DNA of 64,000 bases from an uncultured Collinsella sp. (GTDB lineage: Bacteria; Actinomycetota; Coriobacteriia; Coriobacteriales; Coriobacteriaceae), in NCBI GenBank assembly GCA_900754525.1, contig CAAEDE010000004.1, positions 1-64,000 of the forward strand, read 5' to 3'. Below, in pieces: positions 1 to 9,114 of the stretch (its first letter is position 1; each line of letters begins with the position of its first letter). Made by a program: the position numbers and the translations under genes. A model generated the notes under the pieces. The model saw only the letters and a list, made by a program, of their open reading frames with translations, did no database searches and was not told the DNA's origin.

Positions 1-297
1 GTTCTCAAGGTGCACGCCTGCGCTGGTTCCCGGTCCGACCGGGCCGCGCGGCAAGGAGATATATTGCCAGACCGGAGGGGCCCCGCGGGCGGGAATCCCG
101 TACTCCATATTTTGTTCACAAATGAATAGAACCCTCAGTTGCTTCGCTGAGGCCGTATTCGAAGCAGCAGCTTCTGATATTGGCGATGACCAGCTGGTTT
201 ATAGGTGTTAAGGCATCGGTCATCTCTGGAGCGCCACTTTACTCCAAAAGCATCAGCTATTTGTTTCCCGTCGGTAAAAGGCAGGTTTTGTTCGCCG
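1..297. other. Left-edge sequence, no gene recognised
   Basis: I recognise no gene here. A minus-strand frame starting at an ATG (106-108) stays open to the window edge for 36 codons, but it has no Shine-Dalgarno sequence and its translation matches nothing I know. Bases 1-100 are very GC-rich with short dyads (for example CCGGTCCGACCGG). From about 110 to 300 the sequence becomes clearly more AT-rich, with no convincing frame on either strand. It could be the end of a neighbouring gene, a leader, or decayed sequence. Confidence 0.3.
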
Positions 298-322
298 AGC
301 GTTCTTATATATAGAGAAGTTC

Positions 323-582
323 GGGTTCGAACCCGTGCACCGGCAACAAAAAAGCGGCCGGCATCCGCCAGTCGCTTTTCTATTCTATGGTGGGCCGTCA
401 GGGGTTCAGCCTGCTCCGCAGGCGGCCGCTGCGGCGCTTCGCGCCTTGCGCGCTGCGCTGGCAAACGCTCACGCGTTTACTCAGCTCCGCGCCCCGACGG
501 GTTCGAACCCATGCCTTGGCAACAAAAAAGCGACCAACCGGAGTCGATCGCTTTCTATTCTATGGTGGGCCGTCAGGGGTTC
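323..582. repeat. tRNA-Lys tail duplication with hairpin cluster
   Basis: A three-part block occurs twice. (i) A T-loop dyad GGGTTCGAACCC at 323-334 and 499-510. (ii) GGCAACAAAAAAGCG at 342-356 and 518-532, the U-tract side of a terminator hairpin. (iii) A 27-nt stretch at 381-407 and 556-582. The second copy of (iii) is the 3' end of the intact tRNA-Lys, from T-loop to CCA, plus flank. Between the copies lie about 90 bases rich in short hairpins, including AAACGC..GCGTTT at 463-478 and CCTGC-TCC-GCAGG near 410-422. The upstream copy lacks the 5' two thirds of the tRNA, so it is a tail duplication and not a second gene. Similar composites lie beside tRNA-Gly and tRNA-Ser. Confidence 0.75.
521..556 (-). 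terminator. Intrinsic terminator of tRNA-Lys
   Basis: Read on the minus strand just after the tRNA CCA end, AAGCGA and TCGCTT form a stem that is followed by a run of six T. Confidence 0.6.
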
Positions 583-638
583 GAACCCTGGACCTTGGGA
601 TTAAAAGTCCCCTGCTCTGCCAGCTGAGCTAACGGCCC
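563..638 (-). tRNA. tRNA-Lys (anticodon UUU)
   Basis: The minus strand folds into a complete cloverleaf of 76 nt including an encoded CCA. The acceptor is GGGCCGT/ACGGCCC, the D arm GCTC..GAGC, and the anticodon loop CTTTTAA gives UUU. The T loop is GGTTCGAACC. It decodes AAA/AAG lysine codons. A terminator follows directly. Confidence 0.95.
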
Positions 639-666
639 GCGGGTGGCATTGTACCACGGTCTGGGA

Positions 667-1947
667 CTATTCCCAACTCCATTGGCCGTTCTGGAAAATC
701 ACAACTTCACGTCCATCAGGCGTAATGCCCTTAATATCGATGTCGTCCGTGCCGATCATAAAATCGACGTGCGCGCTCGAGACGTTTACGCCATGCTCCA
801 AGAGCTCCTCCTTGGACATGTCATACCCACCCTCGATGCACTCGGGGAAGCCGACGCCCAACGCAAGGTGGCAGCTGGCGTTCTCGTCATAGAGTGTGTC
901 ATAGAACAGAACGCCGCTTTCGCGGATCGGAGTGTTCTTGGAAATGAGCGCGACCTCGCCCAGATGAGCGGCACCTTCATCGGTGTCAATAATGCTCGCA
1001 AGCGTCGCCTTGCCCACACGGGCATCGTAGTCCACTACGCGGCCGGCCTTGAACTTAATCCAAAAATCGTCAACCTTGTTACCGTGGTGAATGAGCGGCA
1101 TAGCCGAATACACGATACCGTCGGCACGCATACGATCAGGCGAGGTGAAGACCTCCTCGGTGGGGATGTTGGGGAAGAAGGGGTGTCCATCGGGCGTCTT
1201 ACCCTTGCCGCCGGCCCACTCGTGACCCTTCGTCATGCCAATCGTCAGATCGGTTCCATTTGCCGCGGTGTAATGTAGGCGGTCAAAACGATTGTCGTTC
1301 AGGAAACGCAGGTTCTTTTCGAATGCCGCGTCATGAAGCTCCCAGTCGCTCTCCGGGTCCTGGCCATCGGCACGAGCGGTGTGCAGAATCGCATTCCACA
1401 GCTTATAGATTGCAACCTCGTCGGCGTCTCCCGGGAACACCTCGCGCGCCCATGCCACGACCGGAGCGCCAGCGATGCACCACGGGTTGATGTTGTAGTC
1501 CAGTCCACGGCGGAAGACCTTGCACTGCGTATTCCTTGCCTTAGAAGCTGCAGCAGGCTTGGCGGGATCGATGCCCTTAAGGGCGGCAGGGTCCGCACCC
1601 TCGATAAAGATAAAGCAGGCGCCGTCCTGGGCCAGGGAATCCAGCTGCAGGCGCTTCCACTCGGGCGTCTGCTCAAAATAGCTTTTATCGACATGCTCGT
1701 ACGTGAGCCTCGTCACGGCATCATCGGCCCAAATGACCGTCACGTGACCAGCGCCGGCGGCATAAGCCTCCGCGACCACCACGCGGGCAAAGGGCGCGCA
1801 CTCGACCGGAGACTGAACGACAACCTCCTGGCCGGGCTTGACGTTTACGCCCTTGCGGACAACCAGGCGCGCATAGTTTTTAATCTTGGGCTCCAGGGCC
1901 TTCATGCCCTCCAGAGCTTCTTCGACCGTCAGGGCAGCTCGAATCAT
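667..1947 (-). CDS. M29-family aminopeptidase
   Basis: This is a 426-residue cytosolic metallo-aminopeptidase of the M29 (AmpS/thermophilic aminopeptidase) family, which removes N-terminal residues from peptides using a two-metal centre. Family landmarks visible are the N-terminal KNYARLVVRKGVNVKPGQEV, the central MTKGHEWAGG, NIPTEEVFTSPDR (the Glu-rich metal-binding segment), the HLGEVAL motif, and the C-terminal SSAHVDFMIG with DGREVVIFQNG. Length fits the family. An ATG four codons upstream is possible, but GGAG lies six bases before the chosen ATG. It is monocistronic between tRNA-Lys and the terminator of the next gene. The family assignment is confident; the substrate is unknown. Confidence 0.9.
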   Translation of the reverse strand: MIRAALTVEEALEGMKALEPKIKNYARLVVRKGVNVKPGQEVVVQSPVECAPFARVVVAEAYAAGAGHVTVIWADDAVTRLTYEHVDKSYFEQTPEWKRLQLDSLAQDGACFIFIEGADPAALKGIDPAKPAAASKARNTQCKVFRRGLDYNINPWCIAGAPVVAWAREVFPGDADEVAIYKLWNAILHTARADGQDPESDWELHDAAFEKNLRFLNDNRFDRLHYTAANGTDLTIGMTKGHEWAGGKGKTPDGHPFFPNIPTEEVFTSPDRMRADGIVYSAMPLIHHGNKVDDFWIKFKAGRVVDYDARVGKATLASIIDTDEGAAHLGEVALISKNTPIRESGVLFYDTLYDENASCHLALGVGFPECIEGGYDMSKEELLEHGVNVSSAHVDFMIGTDDIDIKGITPDGREVVIFQNGQWSWE

Positions 1948-1975
1948 GTGCCACTCCATCTATCTATAGAACAGT

Positions 1976-2006
1976 AAAAAGGCGCGCCGCTAAAACGACG
2001 CGCCTT
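1976..2006 (-). terminator. Intrinsic terminator after the purC operon
   Basis: AAGGCGCG/CGCGCCTT hairpin with a TTTTTAC tail on the minus strand, just past the stop codon of the 191-residue membrane protein gene. Confidence 0.8.
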
Positions 2007-2036
2007 ATATCTTAGCGATATGTATGAATACAAACG

Positions 2037-2612
2037 CTACTTCTTCTTGGAGTCCTTCTTGTCCTCCTCCGCAGCTGCGCGCTCAATAAGAGCGTTGAGC
2101 TTGTTCTCGGACATGCCCTCGGCCTGCGTGCGGTACATGTTGCGCAGGGGACGGATACGAACGAAGTCGTAGATAAAGTCACCCAGGATGATGACATAGG
2201 ACAAAACGATGCCGACCATCTGGACGGGGCTGGACACCGTGCCGCCGGGAGCGAAGTAGAGCGAAGCCCAAATTGCCACGACGAGTACCATGCCGATGGC
2301 GAGCACGGCCCACCAGATACGACGGCGCTTGGTGTAGTCCTCGTCCTGCTTGAGGAGGATATTCGACACCGTATAGATGCGGTCCTCCTTGGCGCGCTGC
2401 TTAGCCTTGCGGGCGCGCTTCTCCTCTTTAGAGAGGCCCTCGAGGTTCTCGCCCTTCTCGAGCTCTTTGCGGCGTGCCTTAGACGAAGCCGGCACGACGC
2501 GAACGGAGCTCGCTGCTTGGCGGGCGGGCTTAGCAGATGCGGCGGACTTGCGCGCAACCCCGGTAACTTCGTGGGATTGCGTGCGCTTGTTCGTGGCGCT
2601 ACGGGTACTCAC
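2037..2612 (-). CDS. Small membrane protein of unknown function
   Basis: This 191-residue protein has a Lys/Arg/Ala-rich, probably disordered N-terminal half (residues 1-95). Two hydrophobic segments follow, roughly at 102-122 (WWAVLAIGMVLVVAIWASLY) and 132-150 (VQMVGIVLSYVIILGDFIYD). The tail is charged and Lys-rich. The GTG start directly abuts the purC stop and has GAAGGAG upstream inside purC, so the two are probably co-translated. I do not recognise the family. The charged-tail/two-TM layout resembles hypothetical proteins common in Actinobacteria, but that is only a resemblance. Confidence 0.75.
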   Translation of the reverse strand: MSTRSATNKRTQSHEVTGVARKSAASAKPARQAASSVRVVPASSKARRKELEKGENLEGLSKEEKRARKAKQRAKEDRIYTVSNILLKQDEDYTKRRRIWWAVLAIGMVLVVAIWASLYFAPGGTVSSPVQMVGIVLSYVIILGDFIYDFVRIRPLRNMYRTQAEGMSENKLNALIERAAAEEDKKDSKKK

Positions 2613-3500
2613 TTATGCGTTCTCCTTCATGCTTGTGAACTGGGAGCCCGTGATGATCTGGAAGGCCTCGCGATAGCGCTCGGACGTGCCATCGATGACC
2701 TCGGCGGGCAGGTGCGGGGTCTCCCCCGTCATATCCCAGTTGGCTTTGAGCCAATTGCGGACGAATTGTTTGTCGTAGCTGGGCTGAATCTTGCCCTCCT
2801 CGTAGCTGGCGGCGGGCCAGAAACGGCTGGAGTCGGGCGTTAGGCACTCGTCGATCAGCGTAACCTTGCCATCGATGACACCGAACTCGAACTTGGTGTC
2901 GGCAATGATGATGCCACGGGTCGCTGCATACTCGGCGGCAGCCTTGTAAATCTTGAGGGACAGGTCGCGAATCTGCGCGGCGATATCCTCACCCACGATC
3001 TCGCAGCAACGCTCGAACGAAATGTTCTCGTCGTGGTCGCCGATCTCGGCCTTCGTGGACGGCGTGAACAGCGGCTCGGGAAGCTTGGAGGCCTCGGTCA
3101 GACCCTCGGGCAGCTGGATGCCGCATACGGTGCCGTTCTCGTCATAGGTCTTCTTGCCCGAACCGGTCAGATAGCCGCGGACGATGCACTCGATAGGAAT
3201 CGTCTGGGCCTTCTTGACCAGCATGGCGCGGCCTGCGAGGTAGTCACGATACTCGGCAAACTCCTCGGGGAAATCCGCCGGATCGATGGAGACGAGATGG
3301 TTGGGAACAATGTCGGCAAACTTATCGAACCAGAATGCCGAGATGCGGTTGAGCACCTCTCCCTTAAACGGAATCTCGTCGGGAAGAATGAAGTCGAACG
3401 CAGAAATGCGGTCGGTGGCGACCATCAGCAGGTTTTCACCGGCATCATAGATATCACGAACCTTGCCACGGGAATCCGGACGACGCTCCATCGTTGTCAC
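2613..3500 (-). CDS. purC: SAICAR synthetase PurC
   Basis: Phosphoribosylaminoimidazole-succinocarboxamide synthase condenses CAIR with aspartate using ATP, in de novo purine synthesis. The product is about 295 residues. Motifs seen are RGKVRDIYDAG and TDRISAFD (ATP site), NHLVSIDP, ECIVRGYLTGSG, FTPSTKAEIGDHDENIS, IADTKFEFG and LTPDSSRFWP. A GTG three codons further upstream overlaps the Shine-Dalgarno sequence AAGGAG, so the GTG at 3500, eight bases downstream of it, is the better start. purB, purA, purD and purE are scattered elsewhere in the window rather than forming one operon. Confidence 0.96.
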   Translation of the reverse strand: MTTMERRPDSRGKVRDIYDAGENLLMVATDRISAFDFILPDEIPFKGEVLNRISAFWFDKFADIVPNHLVSIDPADFPEEFAEYRDYLAGRAMLVKKAQTIPIECIVRGYLTGSGKKTYDENGTVCGIQLPEGLTEASKLPEPLFTPSTKAEIGDHDENISFERCCEIVGEDIAAQIRDLSLKIYKAAAEYAATRGIIIADTKFEFGVIDGKVTLIDECLTPDSSRFWPAASYEEGKIQPSYDKQFVRNWLKANWDMTGETPHLPAEVIDGTSERYREAFQIITGSQFTSMKENA

Positions 3501-3609
3501 GTGAGTCACTCCTTACCTAAATACGACAGTAATGCGGGTTCTTCCCCGCACGTTTTCGCAAACTCGGAGCGGCAGGGACGAAACCCCTCCTTCACCGAAT
3601 AGCGAAAAG

Positions 3610-5175
3610 CTAGTGCTCCATTGTAGTAGATGCCGCGTCCGCCGTGTGCTCGCGAGGCAGATGAATCGTAAAAGTCGTACCCTTTCCAAGCTCCGACTCC
3701 ACGGATATGTAGCCATGATGACGCTCGACAATCTGCTTGGTCACGGCGAGGCCCACGCCCAGACCGCCCGCCTCGCGGGCGCGACTGGCGTCGGCACGCC
3801 AAAAACGACCGAAGATGCGCGACAGGTCTTCCTTGGCGATTCCAATGCCCGTGTCCGAGACCGCAATATCGACGTGTTTACGGTCACTGAGCACCGACAC
3901 CACGACCCATCCGCCCTCGGGGGTATAGCGCATGGCATTACTCATGAGGTTGATGACGCATTGCGTGATCATGTCGGGATCGGCCTCGACAACGTCATCG
4001 TGGCCCTGCGTCTCATCTGCAAAGCGCAAACGCAGGTCACGGTCGGCAAACAGGCGCTCCTGGCCATTCACAATCGAACGCACAAACGGCACCATATCCA
4101 CCGGCTCCAGGTTGAGTGGCGCGGTACTGTTTTCCATGCGCGACAGGTCGAGCATCTGCTGCACCAGACGGGCCAGACGACGCGTCTCGGATGCGACCGT
4201 TTCCAGGTGTTCGTCGTCGGTGGGATACACACCATCTTGCATGGCCTCGACCGTTGCAAGCATGGCCATGAGCGGCGTGCGCAGCTCGTGGGCAACATCA
4301 GAGGTTAGGCGCTTCTCGTGCTTCATATCCTTTTCGAGCGAGGTGGCCATCTCGTCGAAGGTCTCTCCCAGCTGATCGATCTCATCATCGCCGCGCAAGC
4401 CCGTACGAGCGGACAGGTCTCCATCGCGAATCTGCTTGGCGGTGCTGGTAATACGATGAATCGGCTTGGTGAGCATGCGCGACATGAGCGCTCCGATAAC
4501 GACCGAGATGCAGACGGCCACAACCGCGGCAAGGGCCATGGCGTTAAAGGTCTTCTCTCTGAATGCTGAGTCTGCCCTGGTGAGCAGGGCATCGGAGCCG
4601 ATGGCCCACAGCTTTACCTGTCCGACATGCTCGCCGGAAGACGTTACAATCTCGACGTTAGCAACGCTATCGGAGTCGGTTGGAGCAGACGAGACCGGGC
4701 TATGCGATGCCCTCTTGCCGCTCGTGTCGTCGGTCGTAGCCTGGTTTTCGCGTACATCGGCGGTGGCGCTTGCCGAGGGCCAGGAATCGTCATAAACGAT
4801 CATGCCCTTTTTATTGACGACCTGCATACCCAGATCGTCGGAAACCAAACTCGACGTTGCGACCGTGCGCAGTTCTCCCGCGGTCCAAGAGCCGTTTTCC
4901 TCATATGAGGTTGCCAACTTCTCGGCAGCGGAATTTGCGATTTCGACGATATTGGAGCGTGTGTAATCCGAAAAGACCGTGCCCCACACAACAGAGACAA
5001 CGCCCACCAGCACCAATACCGTCATGAGCGATGTCAGAGCAAAAGCAAGTGCCATGCGCGAGGGATAGCTCATCGTTGGCCGTGAATCGGAACGAGGCGT
5101 GTTCCAACTAGCCTTGGAACCCGCCTCGCTCTCCTGCTTGTGCTTTTGTCCGATTTCAAAGCGCGCAGGTGTCAT
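3610..5175 (-). CDS. Two-component sensor histidine kinase
   Basis: This is a 521-residue membrane histidine kinase. The layout is: cytosolic N-terminus; TM1 at about 41-66; an extracytoplasmic sensor region at about 67-208 with a Ser/Thr/Asp-rich stretch (135-172); TM2 at about 211-232; a HAMP domain; a HisKA box DVAHELRTPL (phospho-accepting His at about 296); and an ATPase domain with N box NLMSNAMRYTP, G1 DTGIGI, F box IFGRFWRAD and G2 GGLGVGLAV. It begins 11 bases after the response-regulator stop, so the pair is an operon. The signal is unknown; the architecture is like MtrB, PhoR or BaeS. Confidence 0.93.
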   Translation of the reverse strand: MTPARFEIGQKHKQESEAGSKASWNTPRSDSRPTMSYPSRMALAFALTSLMTVLVLVGVVSVVWGTVFSDYTRSNIVEIANSAAEKLATSYEENGSWTAGELRTVATSSLVSDDLGMQVVNKKGMIVYDDSWPSASATADVRENQATTDDTSGKRASHSPVSSAPTDSDSVANVEIVTSSGEHVGQVKLWAIGSDALLTRADSAFREKTFNAMALAAVVAVCISVVIGALMSRMLTKPIHRITSTAKQIRDGDLSARTGLRGDDEIDQLGETFDEMATSLEKDMKHEKRLTSDVAHELRTPLMAMLATVEAMQDGVYPTDDEHLETVASETRRLARLVQQMLDLSRMENSTAPLNLEPVDMVPFVRSIVNGQERLFADRDLRLRFADETQGHDDVVEADPDMITQCVINLMSNAMRYTPEGGWVVVSVLSDRKHVDIAVSDTGIGIAKEDLSRIFGRFWRADASRAREAGGLGVGLAVTKQIVERHHGYISVESELGKGTTFTIHLPREHTADAASTTMEH

Positions 5176-5186
5176 ATGTGATTTCC

Positions 5187-5909
5187 CTATTTCTCGTCCG
5201 ACTTATCGGTCTTGGCCGGAGCCTCGAAGCGATAGCCGACACCATGGACGGTGTAGAGCCACTTGGGCTTCTTGGGATCATCGCCCAGCTTGGCGCGAAG
5301 ATTCTTCACGTGGCTATCGATGGTGCGCTCATAGCCCTCAAAGTCATACCCGAGCACTTTCTCGACCAGCTCCATGCGGTTATACACACGGCCGGGATGG
5401 CGGGCAAGCGTGGTGAGCAGCTTGAACTCGGAAGCCGTCAGATCGACTTCCTTGCCCTCGACCAAGATCTTGTGGCCCGAGATATCGATGACCAGATCGC
5501 CGAAGTCGAGCACCTCGACGGCGGGCTCGTCGGCCTGATGGGCACGGCGGAACAGAGCGCGAACGCGGGCGACGAGCTCGCGCGGCGAGAACGGCTTAAT
5601 CAGATAGTCGTCGGCGCCGAGCTCAAGACCGATAATACGGTCCTCGATCTCGCCCTTAGCCGTCAGCATGATGATGGGGACATCCGAGGTATCGCGAATG
5701 GTGCGGCAAACGCGCTCGCCGGGAATCTTGGGGAGCATAAGGTCGAGCACGACCAGGTCGAACTGATGCTTCTCGAACTCCTCGATCGCGGACTGGCCGT
5801 CGCCGACGCCCACAACCCAGTAGCCTTCGCGCTCGAGATAGGCAGCGACGGCGTCACGGATTGCCTTCTCATCCTCGACCAGCAGAATCTTTTTTGCATC
5901 TGAAGCCAT
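5187..5909 (-). CDS. OmpR/PhoB-family response regulator
   Basis: This is a 240-residue DNA-binding regulator and the partner of the downstream kinase. The receiver domain has the acidic pocket VEDE, the phospho-acceptor Asp56 in VVLDLMLPK, the conserved Thr in MLTAKG and Lys in YLIKPFSPREL. A winged-helix domain follows, with LTASEFKLLTTLARHPGRV, YERTIDSHVKNLRAKLG and a C-terminal YTVHGVGYRF. The chosen ATG has AGGGGGG seven bases upstream; an earlier in-frame start would overlap it. The sequence resembles MtrA or RegX3, but the regulon cannot be inferred. Confidence 0.93.
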   Translation of the reverse strand: MASDAKKILLVEDEKAIRDAVAAYLEREGYWVVGVGDGQSAIEEFEKHQFDLVVLDLMLPKIPGERVCRTIRDTSDVPIIMLTAKGEIEDRIIGLELGADDYLIKPFSPRELVARVRALFRRAHQADEPAVEVLDFGDLVIDISGHKILVEGKEVDLTASEFKLLTTLARHPGRVYNRMELVEKVLGYDFEGYERTIDSHVKNLRAKLGDDPKKPKWLYTVHGVGYRFEAPAKTDKSDEK

Positions 5910-6062
5910 AACACGGCCCCCCTGTCTCAATTAGCTAAGAACAAGCCCATTTTAACGCACCTGAGCCCGCCGGATGCCGCTATGACGCGGCAGCTCGGCG
6001 GGCGGTACTCACAATTACAACGCGCTTATTCCCCTGTTGGCGCCTTTTTAACCCCTCTAAGC
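5910..6062. promoter_or_regulatory. Gap with hairpin between lipoprotein and regulator genes
   Basis: This stretch must hold the promoter of the regulator-kinase operon. A strong dyad (GCCCGCC..GCCGC-TATGAC-GCGGC..GGCGGGC, about 5968-6002) lies after the stop of the upstream lipoprotein gene. It lacks a good U-tract, so it may be a weak terminator or a transcript-end stabiliser. Confidence 0.4.
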
Positions 6063-7274
6063 TTAAAGAGAGAATAGGCGTGCAGTGACCGTCTCTGGTA
6101 TACCCTGGCTGTTGCGCACCGTGGCGTACGTAAGGAATGAGTCCGATTTTCCCGCCGTAGCTGGATAATCGCCATACTCCAAAGCGCGGTCGGGCGACAG
6201 CAGTGAGCCATAGGTCTTGGCAGAGGTGTCGATCAGGAAATGCGACGCCTGTACCTTAACAAGGTATTTATTCTTCTTGCCAGCCGCACATGCGAGCGGC
6301 TCGCGTGACAGAAAGAGGTACGGCCCTCCCTCATTACCGATATACGTGCCCATGTTGCCCAGGCTGCCCACACCGCTATAGGTCGCCTCGATAGAAAACA
6401 CGAAGGTATCGCCCATATATACGGCCTCGAAAGGCGAGACTGACGAGGGAAGGACCAGCTGGGCACGCTTGGTGTTGTTGCCGTCGGTCAGATCGATTGC
6501 CGTTATGCCGTAGTAGACGCCCTCGTCGTTGCGGACACGAGGCGAGATGGTCAAAATGCCGTCGCTCGCGCGCGGGGCCGATGCAAAGCGGCCCGTCGAT
6601 TTCCAAATTACCTCGGCCTTGGATTCATCAAGCGAGCGACGATAGCAAAACGAATCACTACTCGTTTTATTGCCGCCTGCCGAAGGCATTTTATACCAGA
6701 TAACCGATGACCCGAACGCCGTAAACAGTGGCGGATCATAGTCCTTGCCACCTCGATCGAGCTCAGCCACATCGCCAGAGAGCGAAGCGCCCGACAGATT
6801 TTGAGCGTAGAGCTTCCACGATGAATTGGCAAAGTTCATCTCAACCCACGCGAATACGCCGTCGCCGGCACGGACATCGTAGAATGCATATCCCGTGCCC
6901 TCGACAGGATCTTCGATTAATGTGGTAAGCGAGCCATCGCCCAGGTTGAGCACACCGAGTGTGTTGGCGTGCAGTGCCGATGCGGGCGCCATCATCGCCG
7001 CGGCGTAATCGCCGTCGCAGTAGTACAGCAGCGTACCCAGAGGCAGCGTCCACGACGCCGCCGGCTCAAGATCGATGTCGACTGCCTCGTACTCATCCGT
7101 AATCGAGATGATTTTGGAATCGTCCTTGATAACCTGCGGCTCGCCGGCAGCATCATCGCTGGTACCCGGTTTTTTCGAGCATCCGGCAAGCACCGTGGCA
7201 GCGCCCGCGGCAGCCCCACCGAGTACAAAGCCGCGACGCGATATTCCGTTCTTGATGTGATCGGCGATACCCAT
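6063..7274 (-). CDS. Tat-exported lipoprotein of unknown function
   Basis: This 403-residue protein has a combined export signal: twin-arginine motif SRRGFVLGG at residues 12-20, a hydrophobic Ala/Gly stretch, then lipobox VLAGC, with the lipidated Cys at about residue 32. It is therefore predicted to be Tat-exported and anchored on the outer face of the membrane. The mature part is rich in repeated beta-like segments (GDGVFAWVEMNFANSSWKLY, DGILTISPRV), which would suit a beta-propeller-like fold; that fold is inference. The start codon overlaps the stop of the TSCPD gene in TAATG, so the two are translationally coupled. No enzyme motif recognised. Confidence 0.75.
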   Translation of the reverse strand: MGIADHIKNGISRRGFVLGGAAAGAATVLAGCSKKPGTSDDAAGEPQVIKDDSKIISITDEYEAVDIDLEPAASWTLPLGTLLYYCDGDYAAAMMAPASALHANTLGVLNLGDGSLTTLIEDPVEGTGYAFYDVRAGDGVFAWVEMNFANSSWKLYAQNLSGASLSGDVAELDRGGKDYDPPLFTAFGSSVIWYKMPSAGGNKTSSDSFCYRRSLDESKAEVIWKSTGRFASAPRASDGILTISPRVRNDEGVYYGITAIDLTDGNNTKRAQLVLPSSVSPFEAVYMGDTFVFSIEATYSGVGSLGNMGTYIGNEGGPYLFLSREPLACAAGKKNKYLVKVQASHFLIDTSAKTYGSLLSPDRALEYGDYPATAGKSDSFLTYATVRNSQGIPETVTARLFSL

Positions 7275-7537
7275 TAGGCGATCTCGGCGCGAGCGGCCTC
7301 GATAGCGCGCGTAAGCTGGTCGGCGCAGGAGGTCTTTTTCATACCGCAGGTATTACCGGCGAGAACCTCGATTACGCGATCGGCAGGAGCGCCCTCGACC
7401 AGCTTGGAGATTGCCTTGAGATTGCCGTCGCAGCCACCGGTAAACTCAACGCCCATCACCTTGTTGCCGTCATCGGAAAGGTCAAGGTGAATATTGCGAG
7501 CACACACGCCCTGAGGCTTGTAATCAAACGAAATCAT
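7274..7537 (-). CDS. TSCPD-domain protein
   Basis: This is an 87-residue protein of the stand-alone TSCPD family, related to the C-terminal zinc-binding tail of class II ribonucleotide reductases. The visible landmarks are the paired cysteines in GGCDGNLKAIS and the C-terminal CGMKKTSCADQL. The function of the stand-alone family is not established. An ATG with GAGAGG upstream opens the gene. It is the first gene of a two-gene unit with the Tat lipoprotein. I see no mechanistic link between the two products. Confidence 0.85.
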   Translation of the reverse strand: MISFDYKPQGVCARNIHLDLSDDGNKVMGVEFTGGCDGNLKAISKLVEGAPADRVIEVLAGNTCGMKKTSCADQLTRAIEAARAEIA

Positions 7538-7599
7538 GCGATCCCCTCTCAGAATGTTATTCGAGACGACTATTATCCCCGTCTTTCCCTAAATGCAAC

Positions 7600-7640
7600 G
7601 AGGCGCTTCGCCGGCAACACACATTACCAGCAAAGCGCCC
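7600..7640 (-). terminator. Possible terminator after purB
   Basis: GGCGCTT/AAGCGCC dyad just past the purB stop on the minus strand. The following T-rich stretch is weak (TCGTTGCATTT), so the call is tentative. Confidence 0.35.
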
Positions 7641-7665
7641 TAAAAAGCTAACGTTATGCCCGAAC

Positions 7666-9012
7666 CTACTCGAAGCTCAGCTGCTCCAGACGATCAAAGA
7701 CCGTGTCGATACGGGTGAGGAAGTCCCACGGATCAAAGATCTCGTCGAGCTTTTCCTGGCTGACGGTGCAGCGCGGGTCAGCCTCGAGACGCTCCTTAAA
7801 GGTAGGGCCGGAGACACAATCCTGTACCTCGTGCCAGGTTGCCATGGCGTTCTCCTGCACAATGGCGTACGCGTCCTCGCGGGTGATGCCCGTGTCGACG
7901 AGGGCAAGCAGTACCTTAGAGGAGAAGATGAGGCCGCGGGTCTTGTTGAGATTGGCCATCATGCGGGCCGGATACAGCTGCAGGCCGTCGATAACGCGAA
8001 TGAGGCACTGGAACATGTGGTCGAGGGCGATGAAGCTGTCGGCCTGGGCGACGCGCTCGGCAGAGGAGTGCGAAATGTCACGCTCGTGCCACAGGGCGAC
8101 GTTGTCGAAGGCAACCTGCGCGTTGGCCTTCACGACGCGCGACAGGCCGCAGACCTTCTCCATGGTGATGGGGTTGCGCTTGTGCGGCATGGCGGAGCTG
8201 CCCTTTTGACCCTTACGGAACGGTTCCTCGGCCTCGAGTGTATCGGTCTTCTGCAGATTGCGGACCTCGGTAGCGATGCGCTCACAGGTGGCCGCGGTGG
8301 TGGCAAGAACGCCGGCGAGGTAGGCGTGATGATCGCGGCTGATAACCTGCGTGGACAGCGGGTCGTGAACCAGGCCCAGGTGCTCGCAGACATATTCCTC
8401 GACAAACGGCTCGATGGAGCTGTACGTGCCGACAGCGCCCGAGATAGCACCGAAGGCAACGTTCTTGCGGGCATCCTCAAGACGGTCCAGATCGCGCTTG
8501 AGCTCCCAGGCCCAAGAGCCAAACTTCATGCCAAAGGTCATCGGCTCGGCATGGATGCCATGAGTACGGCCGGCGCAGAGCGTGTTGCGCTCCTCGAAGG
8601 CACGACGCTTGCAGATCTCGCCGAGTTTTTTGACGTCCTCGATGATCAGGTCGCAGGCCTGGGTGAGCTGGTAGCACAGGGCCGTGTCGCCCAGATCGGA
8701 GCTGGTCATGCCATAGTGAACCCAGCGGCTGGGTTTGGGGTCGCCCTCGGGAACATCGGCATCGATGTACTCCTTCATGTTGGTCAGGAAGGCAATGACG
8801 TCGTGGCGCGTGACTTCCTCGATCTCATCGACCTTCGCCTTCTCAAAGTTGGCATGGTCGCGGATCCACTGGGCCTCGTCTTTGGAAATACCGATCTTGC
8901 CGAGCTCCGCCTGGGCCTCGCAGGCCAGAACCTCGATTTCCTGCCAAATGGCGTACTTGTTCTCGAGGGAGAAGATGTGTCCCATCTCCGGGCGGGTATA
9001 GCGATCGATCAT
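7666..9012 (-). CDS. purB: Adenylosuccinate lyase PurB
   Basis: A 448-residue enzyme of the fumarase/aspartase superfamily. It cleaves SAICAR to AICAR and adenylosuccinate to AMP, releasing fumarate. Landmarks are the N-terminal MIDRYTRPEMGHIFSLENKY, TRHDVIAFL, the MTSSDLGDTA motif, the catalytic-His segment GRTHGIHAEPMTFG, and the signature loop KGSSAMPHKRNP with its catalytic Ser. An in-frame Met 22 codons upstream was rejected because AAGGAG lies five bases before this ATG. It is monocistronic. Confidence 0.96.
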   Translation of the reverse strand: MIDRYTRPEMGHIFSLENKYAIWQEIEVLACEAQAELGKIGISKDEAQWIRDHANFEKAKVDEIEEVTRHDVIAFLTNMKEYIDADVPEGDPKPSRWVHYGMTSSDLGDTALCYQLTQACDLIIEDVKKLGEICKRRAFEERNTLCAGRTHGIHAEPMTFGMKFGSWAWELKRDLDRLEDARKNVAFGAISGAVGTYSSIEPFVEEYVCEHLGLVHDPLSTQVISRDHHAYLAGVLATTAATCERIATEVRNLQKTDTLEAEEPFRKGQKGSSAMPHKRNPITMEKVCGLSRVVKANAQVAFDNVALWHERDISHSSAERVAQADSFIALDHMFQCLIRVIDGLQLYPARMMANLNKTRGLIFSSKVLLALVDTGITREDAYAIVQENAMATWHEVQDCVSGPTFKERLEADPRCTVSQEKLDEIFDPWDFLTRIDTVFDRLEQLSFE

Positions 9013-9114
9013 AGCGGCTCCTTTTTGGTTATTGGCACGTTGGTCGTAACCCAACCATTGTACCGTGCGCAGGTGCAAGTATGGGCAGCAGGCATTAACC
9101 TAACATTTTGGAAT

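Noticed and set aside
381..407. Second tRNA-Lys gene
   Set aside because: Only the 3' end is present; D arm, anticodon and 5' acceptor are missing.
135..464. Minus-strand frame across the tRNA-Lys repeat
   Set aside because: It runs through the T-loop block and terminators and has no start signal or recognisable product.
323..638. Integrated prophage or island at tRNA-Lys
   Set aside because: The duplicated tail is less than 200 bases from the intact gene and no integrase or cargo lies between.
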